This document shows, in pieces, positions 34,162-43,628 of a DNA stretch of 64,000 bases. The stretch is from Persicirhabdus sediminis (GTDB lineage: Bacteria; Verrucomicrobiota; Verrucomicrobiia; Verrucomicrobiales; Akkermansiaceae). How positions within the stretch are numbered: position 1 is the stretch's first letter; every line of letters starts with the position of its first letter. The notes under the pieces were generated by a model. The model searched no databases. It had not been told where the DNA came from and saw only the letters and a program-made list of their open reading frames with translations. The stretch spans positions 1 to 64,000 of the forward strand of contig NZ_JAENIM010000032.1 in NCBI RefSeq assembly GCF_016595495.1. Reading direction: 5' to 3'. The position numbers and the translations under genes were made by a program.

Positions 34162-36066
34162 ATGTCAGAGAAATCACTCGAAGCCATTGCCAGCGCCAGC
34201 GAACTTAGCCTGCGCTATAGCTCACACGTCGTGCTCGACGGCGCCACGGTTGCCATTCATCACGGTGAACGCATCGGTCTGGTCGGCAGAAATGGATGTG
34301 GAAAATCCACATTCCTAAAAATTGCCGCCGACGAACTCAAACCAGATTCCGGCACCTTCACTCGCAAACGCGGATTGATCACCGGCTACCTGCCGCAGAA
34401 CTTCGAGCTAGAAGAAGAACTCAACGTGCTCGACAACGTGCTCAATGGCGCGCGCCACATTCTCGACCTCATTGAGAAATACGAAGAAACTCCAGCTGAC
34501 AGCGCTCAGTCCGCTGAGCTGCTCGACGAGATCACCGCTCATGGCGGCTGGGAGCTCGACCACCGCGCCCAGAGCCTGATCACCAACTTGCATGCGCCAG
34601 CCCAAGATCGCATCGTCAGCACCCTCTCAGGTGGCGAGAAGCGCCGTGTCGCACTCTGCCGCGCGCTCATCGGCCAGCCAGACTTCCTTATTCTCGACGA
34701 GCCTACCAACCACCTTGATACCGAATCTATCGAGTGGCTGGAAAAATTCCTCGGCCGCTACACCGGCACCTGCCTGTTTGTTACCCACGACCGCTACTTC
34801 CTCGATCGTGTCACCACCCGCATCGTTGAGATCGCCCGCGGTCAGTGTCTTTCCTACCAAGGCAACTACACCGACTACATGATCACCCGCGCCGAGCGCG
34901 CCGCCAACGAGGCCAATACCGAGCACAAACGCCAGCGCTTCCTACAAAAGGAACTCGACTGGGTGCGCCGCCGTCCAAAAGCACGTGGCACCAAGTCGCG
35001 CGACCGTCTCGACCGCTACTTTGAAATCAAAGACCAAGAGGCTCCTGAGCAGGAAATGAACGTCGAGCTCATCATCCCGACACCACCTAAGCTGGGCAAA
35101 AAAGTCATTGAAGTCACCGACGTGGCCCACGGCTACAATGGCGAGTTACTCTTTGCCGACGTCAACCTCAAGGTCGAGCCAGGTGAAAAACTCGGCATCG
35201 TCGGCCGCAACGGCATGGGCAAATCCACCCTGCTCAAGATCATCCTCGGGCAAATTGAACCAACACACGGAACGGTAGAAATTGGCAACAAAACCGAGAT
35301 CAACTTCATCGACCAAGGGCGCCTCATGCTCGACGATCAAAAATCCGTCTGGGAAGAAGTGGGTGAAGGTCAGGAAAATGTCCGCCTCGGCGAAGAAACC
35401 ATCGGCCTGCGCGCTTACTTACGCCGCTTCCTCTTCACCGAGGAACGCATCAATACCAAAATCGAGCTGCTCAGCGGTGGCGAACGATCACGCGTTCTGC
35501 TAGCCAAAATCCTCCGCCGCGGTGGCAATGTGATTGTACTCGATGAGCCTACCAACGACTTGGATCTATCCACCCTGCGCCTGCTAGAAGAAGCGCTCGA
35601 CGGCTTCACCGGCACCGTCATCACCGTCAGCCACGATCGTTATTTCCTCAACCGCGTATGCTCCAACATCCTCGCGTTTGAAGGCGACGGTGTGGTCAGC
35701 TACAACGTCGGCAACTACGACTATTATCTAGAAAAGAAAGCCCAGCGCGAAGCCACTGCCGCCAGCTACGCCAAGCTCACCGAGAAACCAAAAGCCGCAC
35801 CGAAAAAATCCACCGAGCGACCACGCAAGCTCAGCTGGAACGAGGAACGCGAGCTCGAGGGCATCGAAGAAATCATCATGGAAGCAGAGGAAAATGTCAG
35901 CCAGCTAGAAGAGGCATTCAACGCCCCTGACTTCTACGAAAAACACGGCGACAACTGGCAACAACTGCAAAAAGAACTCGAAGACGCCAAAAATAAAGTG
36001 CCCGAACTCTACGCCCGTTGGGAAGAACTCGAGGCCATCAAAGCCGCCTTCGAAGCGGCCAAATAA
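34162..36066 (+). CDS. ABC-F family ATPase, Uup-type
   Basis: This 634-residue soluble protein has two ABC domains and no membrane spans. The first Walker A, GRNGCGKST, lies at residues 42-50, with signature LSGGEKRRV and LILDEPTNHLD. The second domain has GRNGMGKST, LSGGERSRV and VLDEPTNDLD. The inter-domain linker is rich in Arg (RRRPKARGTKSRDRLDRY). The C-terminal 75 residues form a charged coiled coil like that of Uup, which contacts DNA or the ribosome. ABC-F proteins act on stalled or immature ribosomes. The genomic position opposite the rpsM operon fits a translation role. Confidence 0.92.
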   Translation: MSEKSLEAIASASELSLRYSSHVVLDGATVAIHHGERIGLVGRNGCGKSTFLKIAADELKPDSGTFTRKRGLITGYLPQNFELEEELNVLDNVLNGARHILDLIEKYEETPADSAQSAELLDEITAHGGWELDHRAQSLITNLHAPAQDRIVSTLSGGEKRRVALCRALIGQPDFLILDEPTNHLDTESIEWLEKFLGRYTGTCLFVTHDRYFLDRVTTRIVEIARGQCLSYQGNYTDYMITRAERAANEANTEHKRQRFLQKELDWVRRRPKARGTKSRDRLDRYFEIKDQEAPEQEMNVELIIPTPPKLGKKVIEVTDVAHGYNGELLFADVNLKVEPGEKLGIVGRNGMGKSTLLKIILGQIEPTHGTVEIGNKTEINFIDQGRLMLDDQKSVWEEVGEGQENVRLGEETIGLRAYLRRFLFTEERINTKIELLSGGERSRVLLAKILRRGGNVIVLDEPTNDLDLSTLRLLEEALDGFTGTVITVSHDRYFLNRVCSNILAFEGDGVVSYNVGNYDYYLEKKAQREATAASYAKLTEKPKAAPKKSTERPRKLSWNEERELEGIEEIIMEAEENVSQLEEAFNAPDFYEKHGDNWQQLQKELEDAKNKVPELYARWEELEAIKAAFEAAK

Positions 36067-36087
36067 TCCCCTCAGCTAGATCTCACC

Positions 36088-36124
36088 AGCTGGCAATTCC
36101 CCCGCGGAGTTGCCAGCTTTTTTT
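36088..36124 (+). terminator. Terminator of the ABC-F gene
   Basis: AGCTGGCAA...TTGCCAGCT stem followed by TTTTTTTT. Confidence 0.92.
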
Positions 36125-36284
36125 GGGGGCAACTTGTAGCACATCGATGATGAAATCACCTCCCGCATAGCTGGCTTAGCTAGGGATAAAATACACAAAT
36201 GCTCCCACCGGAATGTGATTAAAAATCATCAGGTCATTCTCTTCCCTGAATTTCCACAAGAATATCCTTCAAGCTGAAATCTCA

Positions 36285-36595
36285 GCCAGCAGGACCATTT
36301 TCTAGCTGAAGATCGGCGACATTCCCCCCGGCTGAAAATCTACAACACCATTCTCTGTCCGAAATTAAAGCCAACTGGACCATGTTCTGGCTGAAGACCG
36401 GCGACATTCCCCCCGGCTGAAAATCTACAACATCATTCTCTGTGCGAAATTAAATCTAGCAGGACCATGTTCTAGCCGAAGACCGGCGACATCCCCCCAG
36501 CTGAAAAGCCACAACATCATTCTCTGTCCGAAATTAAAGCTAGCAGGATTATATTCTAGCTGAAAGCCGGTCACCTCCTCCGCTGGGCTGAAAGC
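36285..36595. repeat. 85-bp tandem repeat array (about 3.6 units)
   Basis: Units begin at 36285, 36370, 36455 and 36539. Each contains AGCAGGACCAT (or a variant), TTCTAGCTGAAGA, CGGCGACATTCCCCCCGGC, TGAAAATCTACAACA and ATTCTCTGTCCGAAATTAAA. Units differ at scattered positions, so the array is not brand new. A short minus-strand frame (36425-36697) exists only because the repeat lacks stops. I do not regard it as a gene. Confidence 0.85.
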
Positions 36596-36836
36596 CCATA
36601 AGATCAAAGCCCAGGGTTTTAACCCTGGGGCCAAGCCAAACCTAAAACCCGCGCGCTGAAAGTGCGCCAGAAAAGGCGACCACCACCTCCCATTCATCTG
36701 GTCAAAAATGGCGCCTCCTTACAAAGATCCTCCTCTCCGCCTTAACACCCCTTCTAGCGCACTTTCAGCGCGCATACTCAAACACCTCCCCCCCATGGCT
36801 AAAGCCATGGGCTCTGATCTTGAGGGCTTTCAGCCC
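36585..36836. repeat. Long imperfect inverted repeat with hairpins
   Basis: GCGCGCTGAAAGTGCGC at 36651-36667 is exactly inverted at 36757-36773. GGGCTGAAAGCCC near 36585 is inverted as GGGCTTTCAGCCC at 36824-36836. Between these lies a self-complementary CCCAGGGTTTTAACCCTGGG (36611-36630), matched on the other arm by a degenerate CCATGGCTAAAGCCATGGG. The whole could fold into a large cruciform and forms the left border of the 18-bp minisatellite. Confidence 0.75.
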
Positions 36837-37232
36837 AACTGCAAACCTCCAACCAACTGCAAACCTCCAACCAACTGCAAACCTCCAACCAACTGCAAAC
36901 CTCCAACCAACTGCAAACCTCCAGCCAACTACAAAACACCAGCCAACTGCAAAACACCAGCCAACTGCAAAACACCAGCCAACTGCAAAACACCAGCCAA
37001 CTGCAAAACACCAGCCAACTGCAAAACACCAGCCAACTGCAAACCACCAGCCAACTGCAAACCGCCAGCCAACTGCAAAACACCAGCCAACTGCAAACCG
37101 CCAGCCAACTGCAAACCGCCAGCCAACTGCAAACCGCCAGCCAACTGCAAACCACCAGCCAACTGCAAACCACCAGCCAACTACAAAGAACCAGCCAACT
37201 ACAAAGAACCAGCCAACTACAAAGAACCAGCC
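36837..37232. repeat. 18-bp minisatellite, 22 units
   Basis: There are twenty-two contiguous 18-bp units of the type AACTGCAAACCACCAGCC. Internal variants (CCT/CCA/CCG/ACA/GAA at one codon and TGC/TAC at another) are arranged in blocks. Because the unit lacks stops, long frames exist on both strands. On the plus strand it would encode a 6-residue N-C-K-P-P-A repeat. No signal peptide, RBS or conserved flanking domain supports translation. Confidence 0.93.
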
Positions 37233-37252
37233 CTACTAATACCCCCTCAATA

Positions 37253-37963
37253 TCACTCCGCTGACGTCAGCGCAAAGGTCACCTCTACGGTTGAGCTGAT
37301 AGATACCGTGCCCGCAGCTAGCGATCCAGCTGAGGATGCTCCGTCTAAAACAGAATCTATAGAATTCCTCGTAATCCTGACACCATAAAAACCATCATTA
37401 ACCGGTCTATCTTTAATAATCAGCGGCTTGCCAATTTTCGAATCCAATACCTCAGCCATGCTTGCCGCTTTCTTTTTCGCCGCAGCTAGCGCCTTTAGCC
37501 TAGTGCTTTCCTGATGGGGAATCGGATCCGCCAGCTGGAGCTCAACCGAGCGCACGCTCAGCCCATCCAGCTGCGATAGCCCAATCCACAGCTCACGGTA
37601 TTTTTGTAAATCCTGGCTCACATATCTGATGTCCGTCTGCGCCTTATAGCCGAGGTGCACGTATTTGCAATCTTGGCGCTCCCTTTCTTCCTCAAGACTG
37701 ATAGACGAGGTACTAATCTTCTTTTCATCACCGCCCTGTTGCTTGAGAAAGGCCAAAACCTTCGCCACCTTTTTGTCGTGAACTTCTGCGGTTTCAGCCA
37801 CCTTTTCTCCCTTGCTTTCCACCCGCAGCCTCCAGCTCATTTCATCTGGAGCCACCCTTTCCTCAGCCATACCAGTCACGGTGATATGTGGAACTTCCAG
37901 CTCTGAGGCTGATAGAGAACTGATAGCAAAAACGGTGGTCAATAAACTAGTGGTGAATTTCAT
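37253..37963 (-). CDS. SIMPL domain (DUF541) exported protein
   Basis: This 236-residue protein has a cleavable signal peptide (FTTSLLTTVFAISSLSASE). The SIMPL/DUF541 fold follows: ITVTGMAEERVAPDEMSWRLRV, ISTSSISLEEE, YKAQTDIRYVSQD and the helix RLKALAAAKKKAASMAEVL. The family includes the periplasmic stress protein YggE/BP26, which forms channel-like oligomers. Its exact role is unknown. Its 3' end abuts the minisatellite block. Confidence 0.9.
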   Translation of the reverse strand: MKFTTSLLTTVFAISSLSASELEVPHITVTGMAEERVAPDEMSWRLRVESKGEKVAETAEVHDKKVAKVLAFLKQQGGDEKKISTSSISLEEERERQDCKYVHLGYKAQTDIRYVSQDLQKYRELWIGLSQLDGLSVRSVELQLADPIPHQESTRLKALAAAKKKAASMAEVLDSKIGKPLIIKDRPVNDGFYGVRITRNSIDSVLDGASSAGSLAAGTVSISSTVEVTFALTSAE

Positions 37964-38191
37964 CTCCTAGATCTAGCAAGTCACACCATAGCCTCAAGAT
38001 CAAAAATGCGTTTAAATCAATCTCGCTAACAAGCCAGCTAGACCAGCCAAATCACGCCATTTCCCCAATCGCCGTTTAACATTCTTAAACAGCCAATTTC
38101 GAAGATAAATTCAACCCACCCTTGACGAAGCGGCAGAGTAAACTTATCGCTAATTCGCATCGATTTTCGAGTAAGCAACATCATTCAGATT

Positions 38192-39310
38192 ATGGCTAAA
38201 CCAACCACCAAACCGGCAAGACCCTTTTTCTCATCTGGTCCATGCGCAAAGCGCCCTGGATACAGCCTAGCAAACCTCAACACGGATTGCCTCGGTCGCT
38301 CACACCGTTCAGCCATTGGCAAAAAAGTACTTCAAGAGGCTATTGATAAAAGCCGCAAGGTGCTTGGTGTCCCTGACGACTACCGCATCGGCATCGTTCC
38401 TGCCTCAGACACTGGCGCTGTGGAAATGATCCTCTGGAGTGCGCTCGGCGAGCGCGCTGTGGACGTCTGCCACTGGGAATCATTTGGCAAAGGCTGGTTT
38501 GCCGACATCACCAAACAGCTCAAGCTGGAAACCGTCAACGAGATCACTGCTGACTACGGCCAACTGCCAGACCTCTCACAGGTCAATCCAGCTAACGACT
38601 GCGTATTCACATGGAACGGCACCACCTCTGGCGTGCGCGTACCTAACGGCGACTGGATCAGCGCTGAGCGCGAAGGCCTCACCATCTGTGACGCCACATC
38701 AGCGGCATTTGCCATGGAGCTTCCTTGGGAAAAATTAGACGTCACCACTTACTCATGGCAGAAAGTGCTCGGCGGCGAAGGTGGCCACGGCATCGTCATC
38801 CTCAGCCCACGCGCAGTAGCTCGCTTGGAGTCATTCACAGCTGATCGCCCGCTGCCAAAAATCTTCACGCTCGCTAAAGGTGGTTCTCTCATCGAAGGCA
38901 TCTTCAAAGGCGCAACGATCAATACACCATCCATGATCGCAGTGGCTGACTACATCGACGCCCTCGACTGGGCCGACTCTATCGGTGGTCTTCCAGCTAT
39001 GATCGCTCGCGCTAACAGCAACGCTGCGGTGATCGAGAAATTCATCGCTGAGCGCGACTGGGTGAGCAACCTCGCTGTAGATCCTGCTACCGCCTCAACC
39101 ACTTCTGTTTGCCTCAGCCTCCAGCTAGAAGCTGATAAAGTGAAGCAAATGGTCAAGCTGCTAGACAGCGAGCAAGCCGCCTACGACATCGGCGCCTACC
39201 GCGACGCGCCAGCTGGCCTACGCATCTGGTGTGGTGCTACCGTGAATACCGAAGACCTCGAAGCTCTCGTGCCTTGGCTCGACTGGGCCTACGAGCAGGT
39301 CAAAGGGTAA
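38192..39310 (+). CDS. serC: Phosphoserine aminotransferase
   Basis: SerC is a PLP enzyme that makes O-phosphoserine from 3-phosphohydroxypyruvate. The protein has 372 residues. [14 protein letters not shown] at the N-terminus, the GRSHRS loop and [23 protein letters not shown] with the PLP Lys191 followed by VLGGEGGHG mark the Methanosarcina/alphaproteobacterial-type SerC subfamily rather than the E. coli type. Serine made here is also the substrate of CysE at the left end of the window. A terminator follows. Confidence 0.95.
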   Translation: MAKPTTKPARPFFSSGPCAKRPGYSLANLNTDCLGRSHRSAIGKKVLQEAIDKSRKVLGVPDDYRIGIVPASDTGAVEMILWSALGERAVDVCHWESFGKGWFADITKQLKLETVNEITADYGQLPDLSQVNPANDCVFTWNGTTSGVRVPNGDWISAEREGLTICDATSAAFAMELPWEKLDVTTYSWQKVLGGEGGHGIVILSPRAVARLESFTADRPLPKIFTLAKGGSLIEGIFKGATINTPSMIAVADYIDALDWADSIGGLPAMIARANSNAAVIEKFIAERDWVSNLAVDPATASTTSVCLSLQLEADKVKQMVKLLDSEQAAYDIGAYRDAPAGLRIWCGATVNTEDLEALVPWLDWAYEQVKG

Positions 39311-39330
39311 TCACTCCAACAACAAATTTC

Positions 39331-39367
39331 AAAAGCCTCTAAGCAAATCGCTTAGAGGCTTTTTCTT
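39331..39367 (+). terminator. Terminator of serC
   Basis: AGCCTCTAAGC/GCTTAGAGGCT stem, 5-nt loop, then TTTTTCTTT. Confidence 0.93.
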
Positions 39368-39395
39368 TGGCTGAGAAATTCTACCTATCAGCTAG

Positions 39396-40901
39396 CTACA
39401 TCAGCTGGGCACCCGCTTCAGCCAGCGGGCTACGCTCGCCTTTACTCAGCGCGATGTGCGCGGCAAATGGCTGACCTTTCAGACGGTTGCGGGTGTACAC
39501 CAGACCATTACTGCGGCTGTCGACGTACGGGTTATCAATCTGCGCTGGATCACCAACTAAGACTAACTTAGAGCCCGCTGACATACGCGTGACGATGGTT
39601 TTAGCCTCCTTCGGCGTCAGCTGTTGGGCTTCGTCGAGAATGAAGAATCGATTAGGAATAGAGCGCCCGCGGATATAACAAAGCGCTTCAATTTCTATCA
39701 CCCCTTGCTCTAGCATCTCATCGTATGGCTTGCGTAATGGGTCTCCTCCCTGTGGCTGGTTTTTCCCCTGCTTGCGGCGTGGGCCTTTTTGCGTCGCCGG
39801 CTGCATGAGAAAATCTAGCGCATCGTAAATCGGCTGCAGCCACGGGCGCATTTTGTCATCCAGCCCACCGGGCAAGAATCCTAACTGGTCACCCATTGCC
39901 ACCACTGGGCGACTCACTGTTAGCCCGGTGTATTGGCGGTTGAACATCTCGTGCAAACCAGCTGCCACCGCCACCAATGTTTTACCCGTACCCGCCTGAC
40001 CGTAGCAGGTCACACAGGAAATCTTAGGATTCATCAGAGCATCTATCAGGCACTTTTGACCGAGATTCAGCGGCTTCAAATGATGACCGTCGGGGATTCT
40101 CAAAACATCAGGAATTTGTAACCTAACGATAGTATTGTCACCATCGTAGCGGCCAGGCATCGTCTGCTTCTCGCCAGCGCGCAGCATCACGTATTGATTG
40201 AGCACAATGTTCGATACCCGCTCAGGCTCGACTTCTAAATCGCCCGAGCTAGCAAAGTTCTGCAGCTCGCTGCCATCCACATCAATCGTTGCTAGATCGT
40301 AGCTGGTCACCTCCTGCGGCTCAACTTTGTCGTTGAGGTAATCCTCACAGACAATGCCCACCGCGCGTGCCTTCAGCTGCATGTTTAGATCTTTTGTCAC
40401 TAACACCACTGGCGCTGAGTTATACTCCATCAGCAACAAGCTAGCTGCTAGAATGCGGTGATCGACTCGTTCATGATCGGGAAATACTCGCAAAAATTGC
40501 GCCAGCGCCGACGAGTTCTTTTCACAAAAATCTGGATCGTAAATCACCAGCCTAACACTACCACCACCATCAGTCGCCACGCCGTGAGTCACATTAGAGC
40601 TAACCGAAAACATCTCAGTGAGCTTGCGGTGAACCTGTCGCGCATTGGCCCCGCGCTCGGATTGTTCATTTTTGAAGCGATCCAGCTCGGCTAACACATC
40701 AACCGGAATACAAATATGGTTATCTTTAAACCGCCCAAGGCATCCGGGATCATGCAGCAGCACATTGGTATCCAGCACAAAATTCTTGGCTACTTGCGAC
40801 GGAGCTTTCAGCCCGTATTCGCTGATACTGGGCTTTTTCATCTTCTTCTTTTTAGACTGTGAGGCTTCTTCAAATAGGTTCGTTTGGACTGGGGCCGTCA
40901 T
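39396..40901 (-). CDS. PIN-PhoH fusion protein (PhoH2-like)
   Basis: This 501-residue protein has an N-terminal PIN ribonuclease domain (KNFVLDTNVLLHDP, IPVDVLAELDRFK, DHRILAASLLL, VVLVTKDLNMQLKA) with the expected acidic residues. The C-terminal PhoH ATPase domain carries Walker A GQAGTGKT at about residue 300 and NRFFILDEAQQLTP as Walker B. Such fusions have RNA helicase/RNase activity in mycobacteria and are widespread. The N-terminal basic patch (SQSKKKKMKKPS) may bind RNA. The PIN nuclease belongs to the VapC superfamily, but no antitoxin gene precedes it. Confidence 0.93.
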   Translation of the reverse strand: MTAPVQTNLFEEASQSKKKKMKKPSISEYGLKAPSQVAKNFVLDTNVLLHDPGCLGRFKDNHICIPVDVLAELDRFKNEQSERGANARQVHRKLTEMFSVSSNVTHGVATDGGGSVRLVIYDPDFCEKNSSALAQFLRVFPDHERVDHRILAASLLLMEYNSAPVVLVTKDLNMQLKARAVGIVCEDYLNDKVEPQEVTSYDLATIDVDGSELQNFASSGDLEVEPERVSNIVLNQYVMLRAGEKQTMPGRYDGDNTIVRLQIPDVLRIPDGHHLKPLNLGQKCLIDALMNPKISCVTCYGQAGTGKTLVAVAAGLHEMFNRQYTGLTVSRPVVAMGDQLGFLPGGLDDKMRPWLQPIYDALDFLMQPATQKGPRRKQGKNQPQGGDPLRKPYDEMLEQGVIEIEALCYIRGRSIPNRFFILDEAQQLTPKEAKTIVTRMSAGSKLVLVGDPAQIDNPYVDSRSNGLVYTRNRLKGQPFAAHIALSKGERSPLAEAGAQLM

Positions 40902-41474
40902 GGCGTTAGAGTTGGCTGGTTAGTGATTAATGATGCGTCTGCACCCGCTGAAATGGCTAACACTCCCTGTCACAAAGAACCAACCAATCCACGCGCACAT
41001 ACGCGACGGATATAATTATTTAAGTTAATTAAATCATCACACAAAATCTCCACATCAAGCAACACAAATCTGAGACAGCTAATTGGCCCCGCCCTCAGAG
41101 CCTCCATTCTGCCTTCGGCAGACCATACTAACGAAACGTCTCCGTGGGTTGCACTCGCTGAGCTCGCTGACCCACGGCTAAAATCCTCCAGCCCGCCGGG
41201 CTAACAGCTACTCCAGCTAGCTGAAAAATAACGTCGCGTCTACTCCAGCTAACTGACCCAATCTAACGATCCATATATTATAGCCATACGAAACCCGCAG
41301 GGTTTACAGACTTTAGCCGTGGGTAAGGGAGCCTGCGACCGCCCCCCACGGTAGCCCCGCTAACAAGAAAATCCCACGAAGTGGGAATGGAAATAAGAAG
41401 TTACTCCAGCCAGTTGGGCAAAAAAATACTGGCGAGGACCGGAGCCCCCGCCAGCTGTTATGGCCAACAAATTA
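40902..41474. repeat. Hairpin-rich intergenic block (REP-like)
   Basis: This 573-bp stretch lacks a supported gene. It holds several short palindromes: CTGCCTTCGGCAG (41109-41121), CCGTGGGT...ACCCACGG (41142-41177), AGCCCGCCGGGCT (41190-41202), AAACCCGCAGGGTTT (41291-41305), CCGTGGG...CCCACGG (around 41318-41351) and TCCCACGAAGTGGGA (41383-41397). Repeated use of the CCGTGGGT arm suggests copies of one dispersed hairpin family. The window encodes a RAYT transposase that could act on such elements. Confidence 0.6.
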
Positions 41475-42959
41475 TTATGTTAAAAAACTGGTAATGACTT
41501 TCCATAAATCAGGGCTACCTGAAACCGCGACCCAGAGATAGATAATGAGCGGGGACAAGAGAGCGTACATCACCCCCGTCTTGATAAAGTCTCGAGTTTC
41601 TAGATAGCCACTTGCGTAAGCCACCGCATTTGGCGGGGTGGAAATTGGCAGCATCATTGCACATGAACAACACAGCGCCACAGCCACAGCCATCATCGTC
41701 GGGTCACCAGATGCTAGACCGATACAGATAGGCATGAGAATCGATGCGGTAGCGGTATTACTCATCAAGTTAGACTGAGCCACCGCAAGGTAACAAACAA
41801 CAATCACCAGAATCCAAACTGCTAGACCTACAGGCAACAAGCTAGCAAACCATGCTGCTAGACCGGTCTTAGCAACGGCGACACCGAGCGACAAACCACC
41901 ACTCAGCAGCAAGAGAACGTCCCACTGAAGCTTACGTACATCCGCACTAGTTAGAACACCAGTCACAGTGAGCCCAACAATAGGAATAAAGGAAACCACC
42001 GCACTTGGCATCTTGTGCCACTTCTCAGTCATCCACAATGCCACTGTAGCAACAAAGATGATACCTACCATGAGGCGGTGCAGCATTGAGTATGGGTTGC
42101 GAGCTTCTTCTTCCAGCTCCTTTTTCTCCACCTCTTTGAGCTCGATGGATTCCTGCTCGCACGGGTAGCGTTTTTTCAGGAAATACCAACCGACCACAGC
42201 TAACAAAAGAGCTGGTGGCAAGCCGTACTGCATCCAGCCAAGGAAGCTGATAGAATGTCCAGCAGCCTCTAATGCACCCGCAGCAATCGCATTTGGCGGC
42301 GAGCCAATAATAGTGCCCATACCACCAATGTTAGCTCCAACAGGAATCCCCAGATAGAGAGCTTTGATAAATGGATCCCCCTTTGGCAGCGCACGAGCTA
42401 CAGGAGCCACTACAGCAATCATCATAGCCGCCGTAGCCGTATTACTCATGAACATACTGAAGACGAAGGTCACCGTCATACAACCCGCTAACACCGCAGC
42501 AGGCTTGGTTCCAAAAAGTTTCAATACCCGCATCGCAATCGCTTGGTCCAGGTCAGTTTTGCTAGCCGCAATAGCTAGAGTGAAACCACCAACAAAGAGC
42601 CACATCAGCGGGCTAGACCATGGCTGCACAAAGGCTTGCCAAGCATGGGTATCGCCAGCTTCTGCAAAAACACCACCGGGCCTACCAAGAATGAGAATCT
42701 GCATGCCCATCACTAACAAGGCCACCGCATAAGCTGGAATCGCCTCGGTAATCCACATCAGCGCAGCAAAAACCATAATCCATAATGTGGTTCTACCAGC
42801 ATTACTTAGGTTATCAAACATCGGCGCGCCGCTGTGAGCCCACATTGCCACTAACCACGCCACCAAAGCACATAATGCAATTTTTACCAGACCACGAATC
42901 ACGGTGTGGTCAACCTCCCCCATTATTCGGGCAGCCCGTGCCCTTGTATCTAGTTGCAT
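41475..42959 (-). CDS. DASS-family (SLC13) sodium-coupled anion transporter
   Basis: The protein is about 494 residues from the ATG at 42959 (MQLDTRARAARIM). The frame is open to 43064 but the extra part is not conserved. It has 11-12 predicted transmembrane helices with two inverted repeats, each carrying the DASS signature SNTAT (FMSNTATAAMMIAV and LMSNTATASILMPI), plus GSPPNAIAAG and STPPNAVAY. Family members import di- or tricarboxylates, sulfate or phosphate with sodium. The substrate cannot be fixed from the sequence. It has no neighbouring sensor or catabolic genes. Confidence 0.92.
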   Translation of the reverse strand: MQLDTRARAARIMGEVDHTVIRGLVKIALCALVAWLVAMWAHSGAPMFDNLSNAGRTTLWIMVFAALMWITEAIPAYAVALLVMGMQILILGRPGGVFAEAGDTHAWQAFVQPWSSPLMWLFVGGFTLAIAASKTDLDQAIAMRVLKLFGTKPAAVLAGCMTVTFVFSMFMSNTATAAMMIAVVAPVARALPKGDPFIKALYLGIPVGANIGGMGTIIGSPPNAIAAGALEAAGHSISFLGWMQYGLPPALLLAVVGWYFLKKRYPCEQESIELKEVEKKELEEEARNPYSMLHRLMVGIIFVATVALWMTEKWHKMPSAVVSFIPIVGLTVTGVLTSADVRKLQWDVLLLLSGGLSLGVAVAKTGLAAWFASLLPVGLAVWILVIVVCYLAVAQSNLMSNTATASILMPICIGLASGDPTMMAVAVALCCSCAMMLPISTPPNAVAYASGYLETRDFIKTGVMYALLSPLIIYLWVAVSGSPDLWKVITSFLT

Positions 42960-43129
42960 ACTAACCCTAGACCAGAAAAGTCTCGTGATGACAACATCAA
43001 GCGGCGCAAAAGCAAAATATGCACAGGTTTCGACAATGGGGAAAAACCTATATGGCTTAAGCAAACAATTGTGCCCAACAGCTACTTACTAGCAGCTAAA
43101 TAAAATAGTCTACGCATCGAAACAAAAAG

Positions 43130-43211
43130 TACCGAGAACAGGGGTCGAACCTGCACGCCCGAAGGCACTAGATCCTAAATCTAGCGTGTCTACCAATTCC
43201 ACCATCTCGGC
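43130..43211 (-). tRNA. tRNA-Leu (TAG)
   Basis: On the minus strand the acceptor stem is GCCGAGA/TCTCGGT (G-U at the first pair), with D-loop AATTGGTAGAC. Anticodon stem CTAGA/TCTAG surrounds loop TTTAGGA (anticodon TAG). A long variable arm GTGCCTTCGGGCGT and T-arm GGTTCGACCCC follow. Discriminator A is present and CCA is not encoded, unlike the tRNA-Asp at 7480. Confidence 0.95.
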
Positions 43212-43628
43212 TTGTTTTGGCGTAGAGCGGCGCCAATAAAGCAGAATTTTTATTTTTGGCAATCCCCTTTCTTCATGAATTTTTCAGACAGTCGACACAA
43301 GTCACGACAAAAGCTTGTTGATCAGCAGCTTGCAGTCACCTGAATAAAAGAAATTTCTCACCAGATCCCAGTGCGAGCTAGCCAGCGCATAGCCCACATC
43401 ATCTAGCTAAGCGTGCCGCTGAGCCTAACTAGCAACGACAACATCGTCGCAGCTCACTCATAAGTAGCTCGCCATGAAAAAATCTAAGTCATTGAATTAT
43501 CGTCAGCTAAATATCAGCGGAAACAGTTATCTTGATCATAGAAGTAAATTTCCAAAATTTTACCTTCCCCCATGCATGCCTATTTACTAATATTTTATGA
43601 AGTCATCATTAATAACTGATCCATCATC
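43212..43628. other. Intergenic region upstream of ptsH
   Basis: This 417-bp spacer is between divergent tRNA-Leu and ptsH. It holds only a 38-codon frame (43474-43590) without RBS or homology. The AT-rich end (TTACTAATATTTTATGAAG, close to the ptsH start) is a plausible promoter region. Confidence 0.35.

Noticed and set aside
36425-36697. 90-codon minus-strand frame across the 85-bp repeats
   Set aside because: Its sequence simply repeats with the DNA period and has no start context or homology.
36799-37180. Minus-strand frames across the same minisatellite
   Set aside because: Same cause: they read the repeat as a hydrophobic W-L-x-V-C-S or A-G-G-L-Q-L peptide with no supporting features.
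36837-37232. CRISPR-like appearance of regularly repeated DNA
   Set aside because: The units are contiguous with no unique spacers, and no cas genes are in the window.
36708-37388. 226-codon plus-strand frame encoding N-C-K-P-P-A repeats
   Set aside because: It exists because the 18-bp repeat has no stops. Equally long frames run on the opposite strand and in another plus frame, and there is no RBS, signal peptide or conserved flank.
39396-40901. VapBC-type toxin-antitoxin system
   Set aside because: The PIN domain is fused to a PhoH ATPase of housekeeping type and no antitoxin-like ORF precedes it.
43474-43590. 38-codon frame upstream of ptsH
   Set aside because: No Shine-Dalgarno sequence, no similarity to any small-protein family, and it lies in the likely promoter region.
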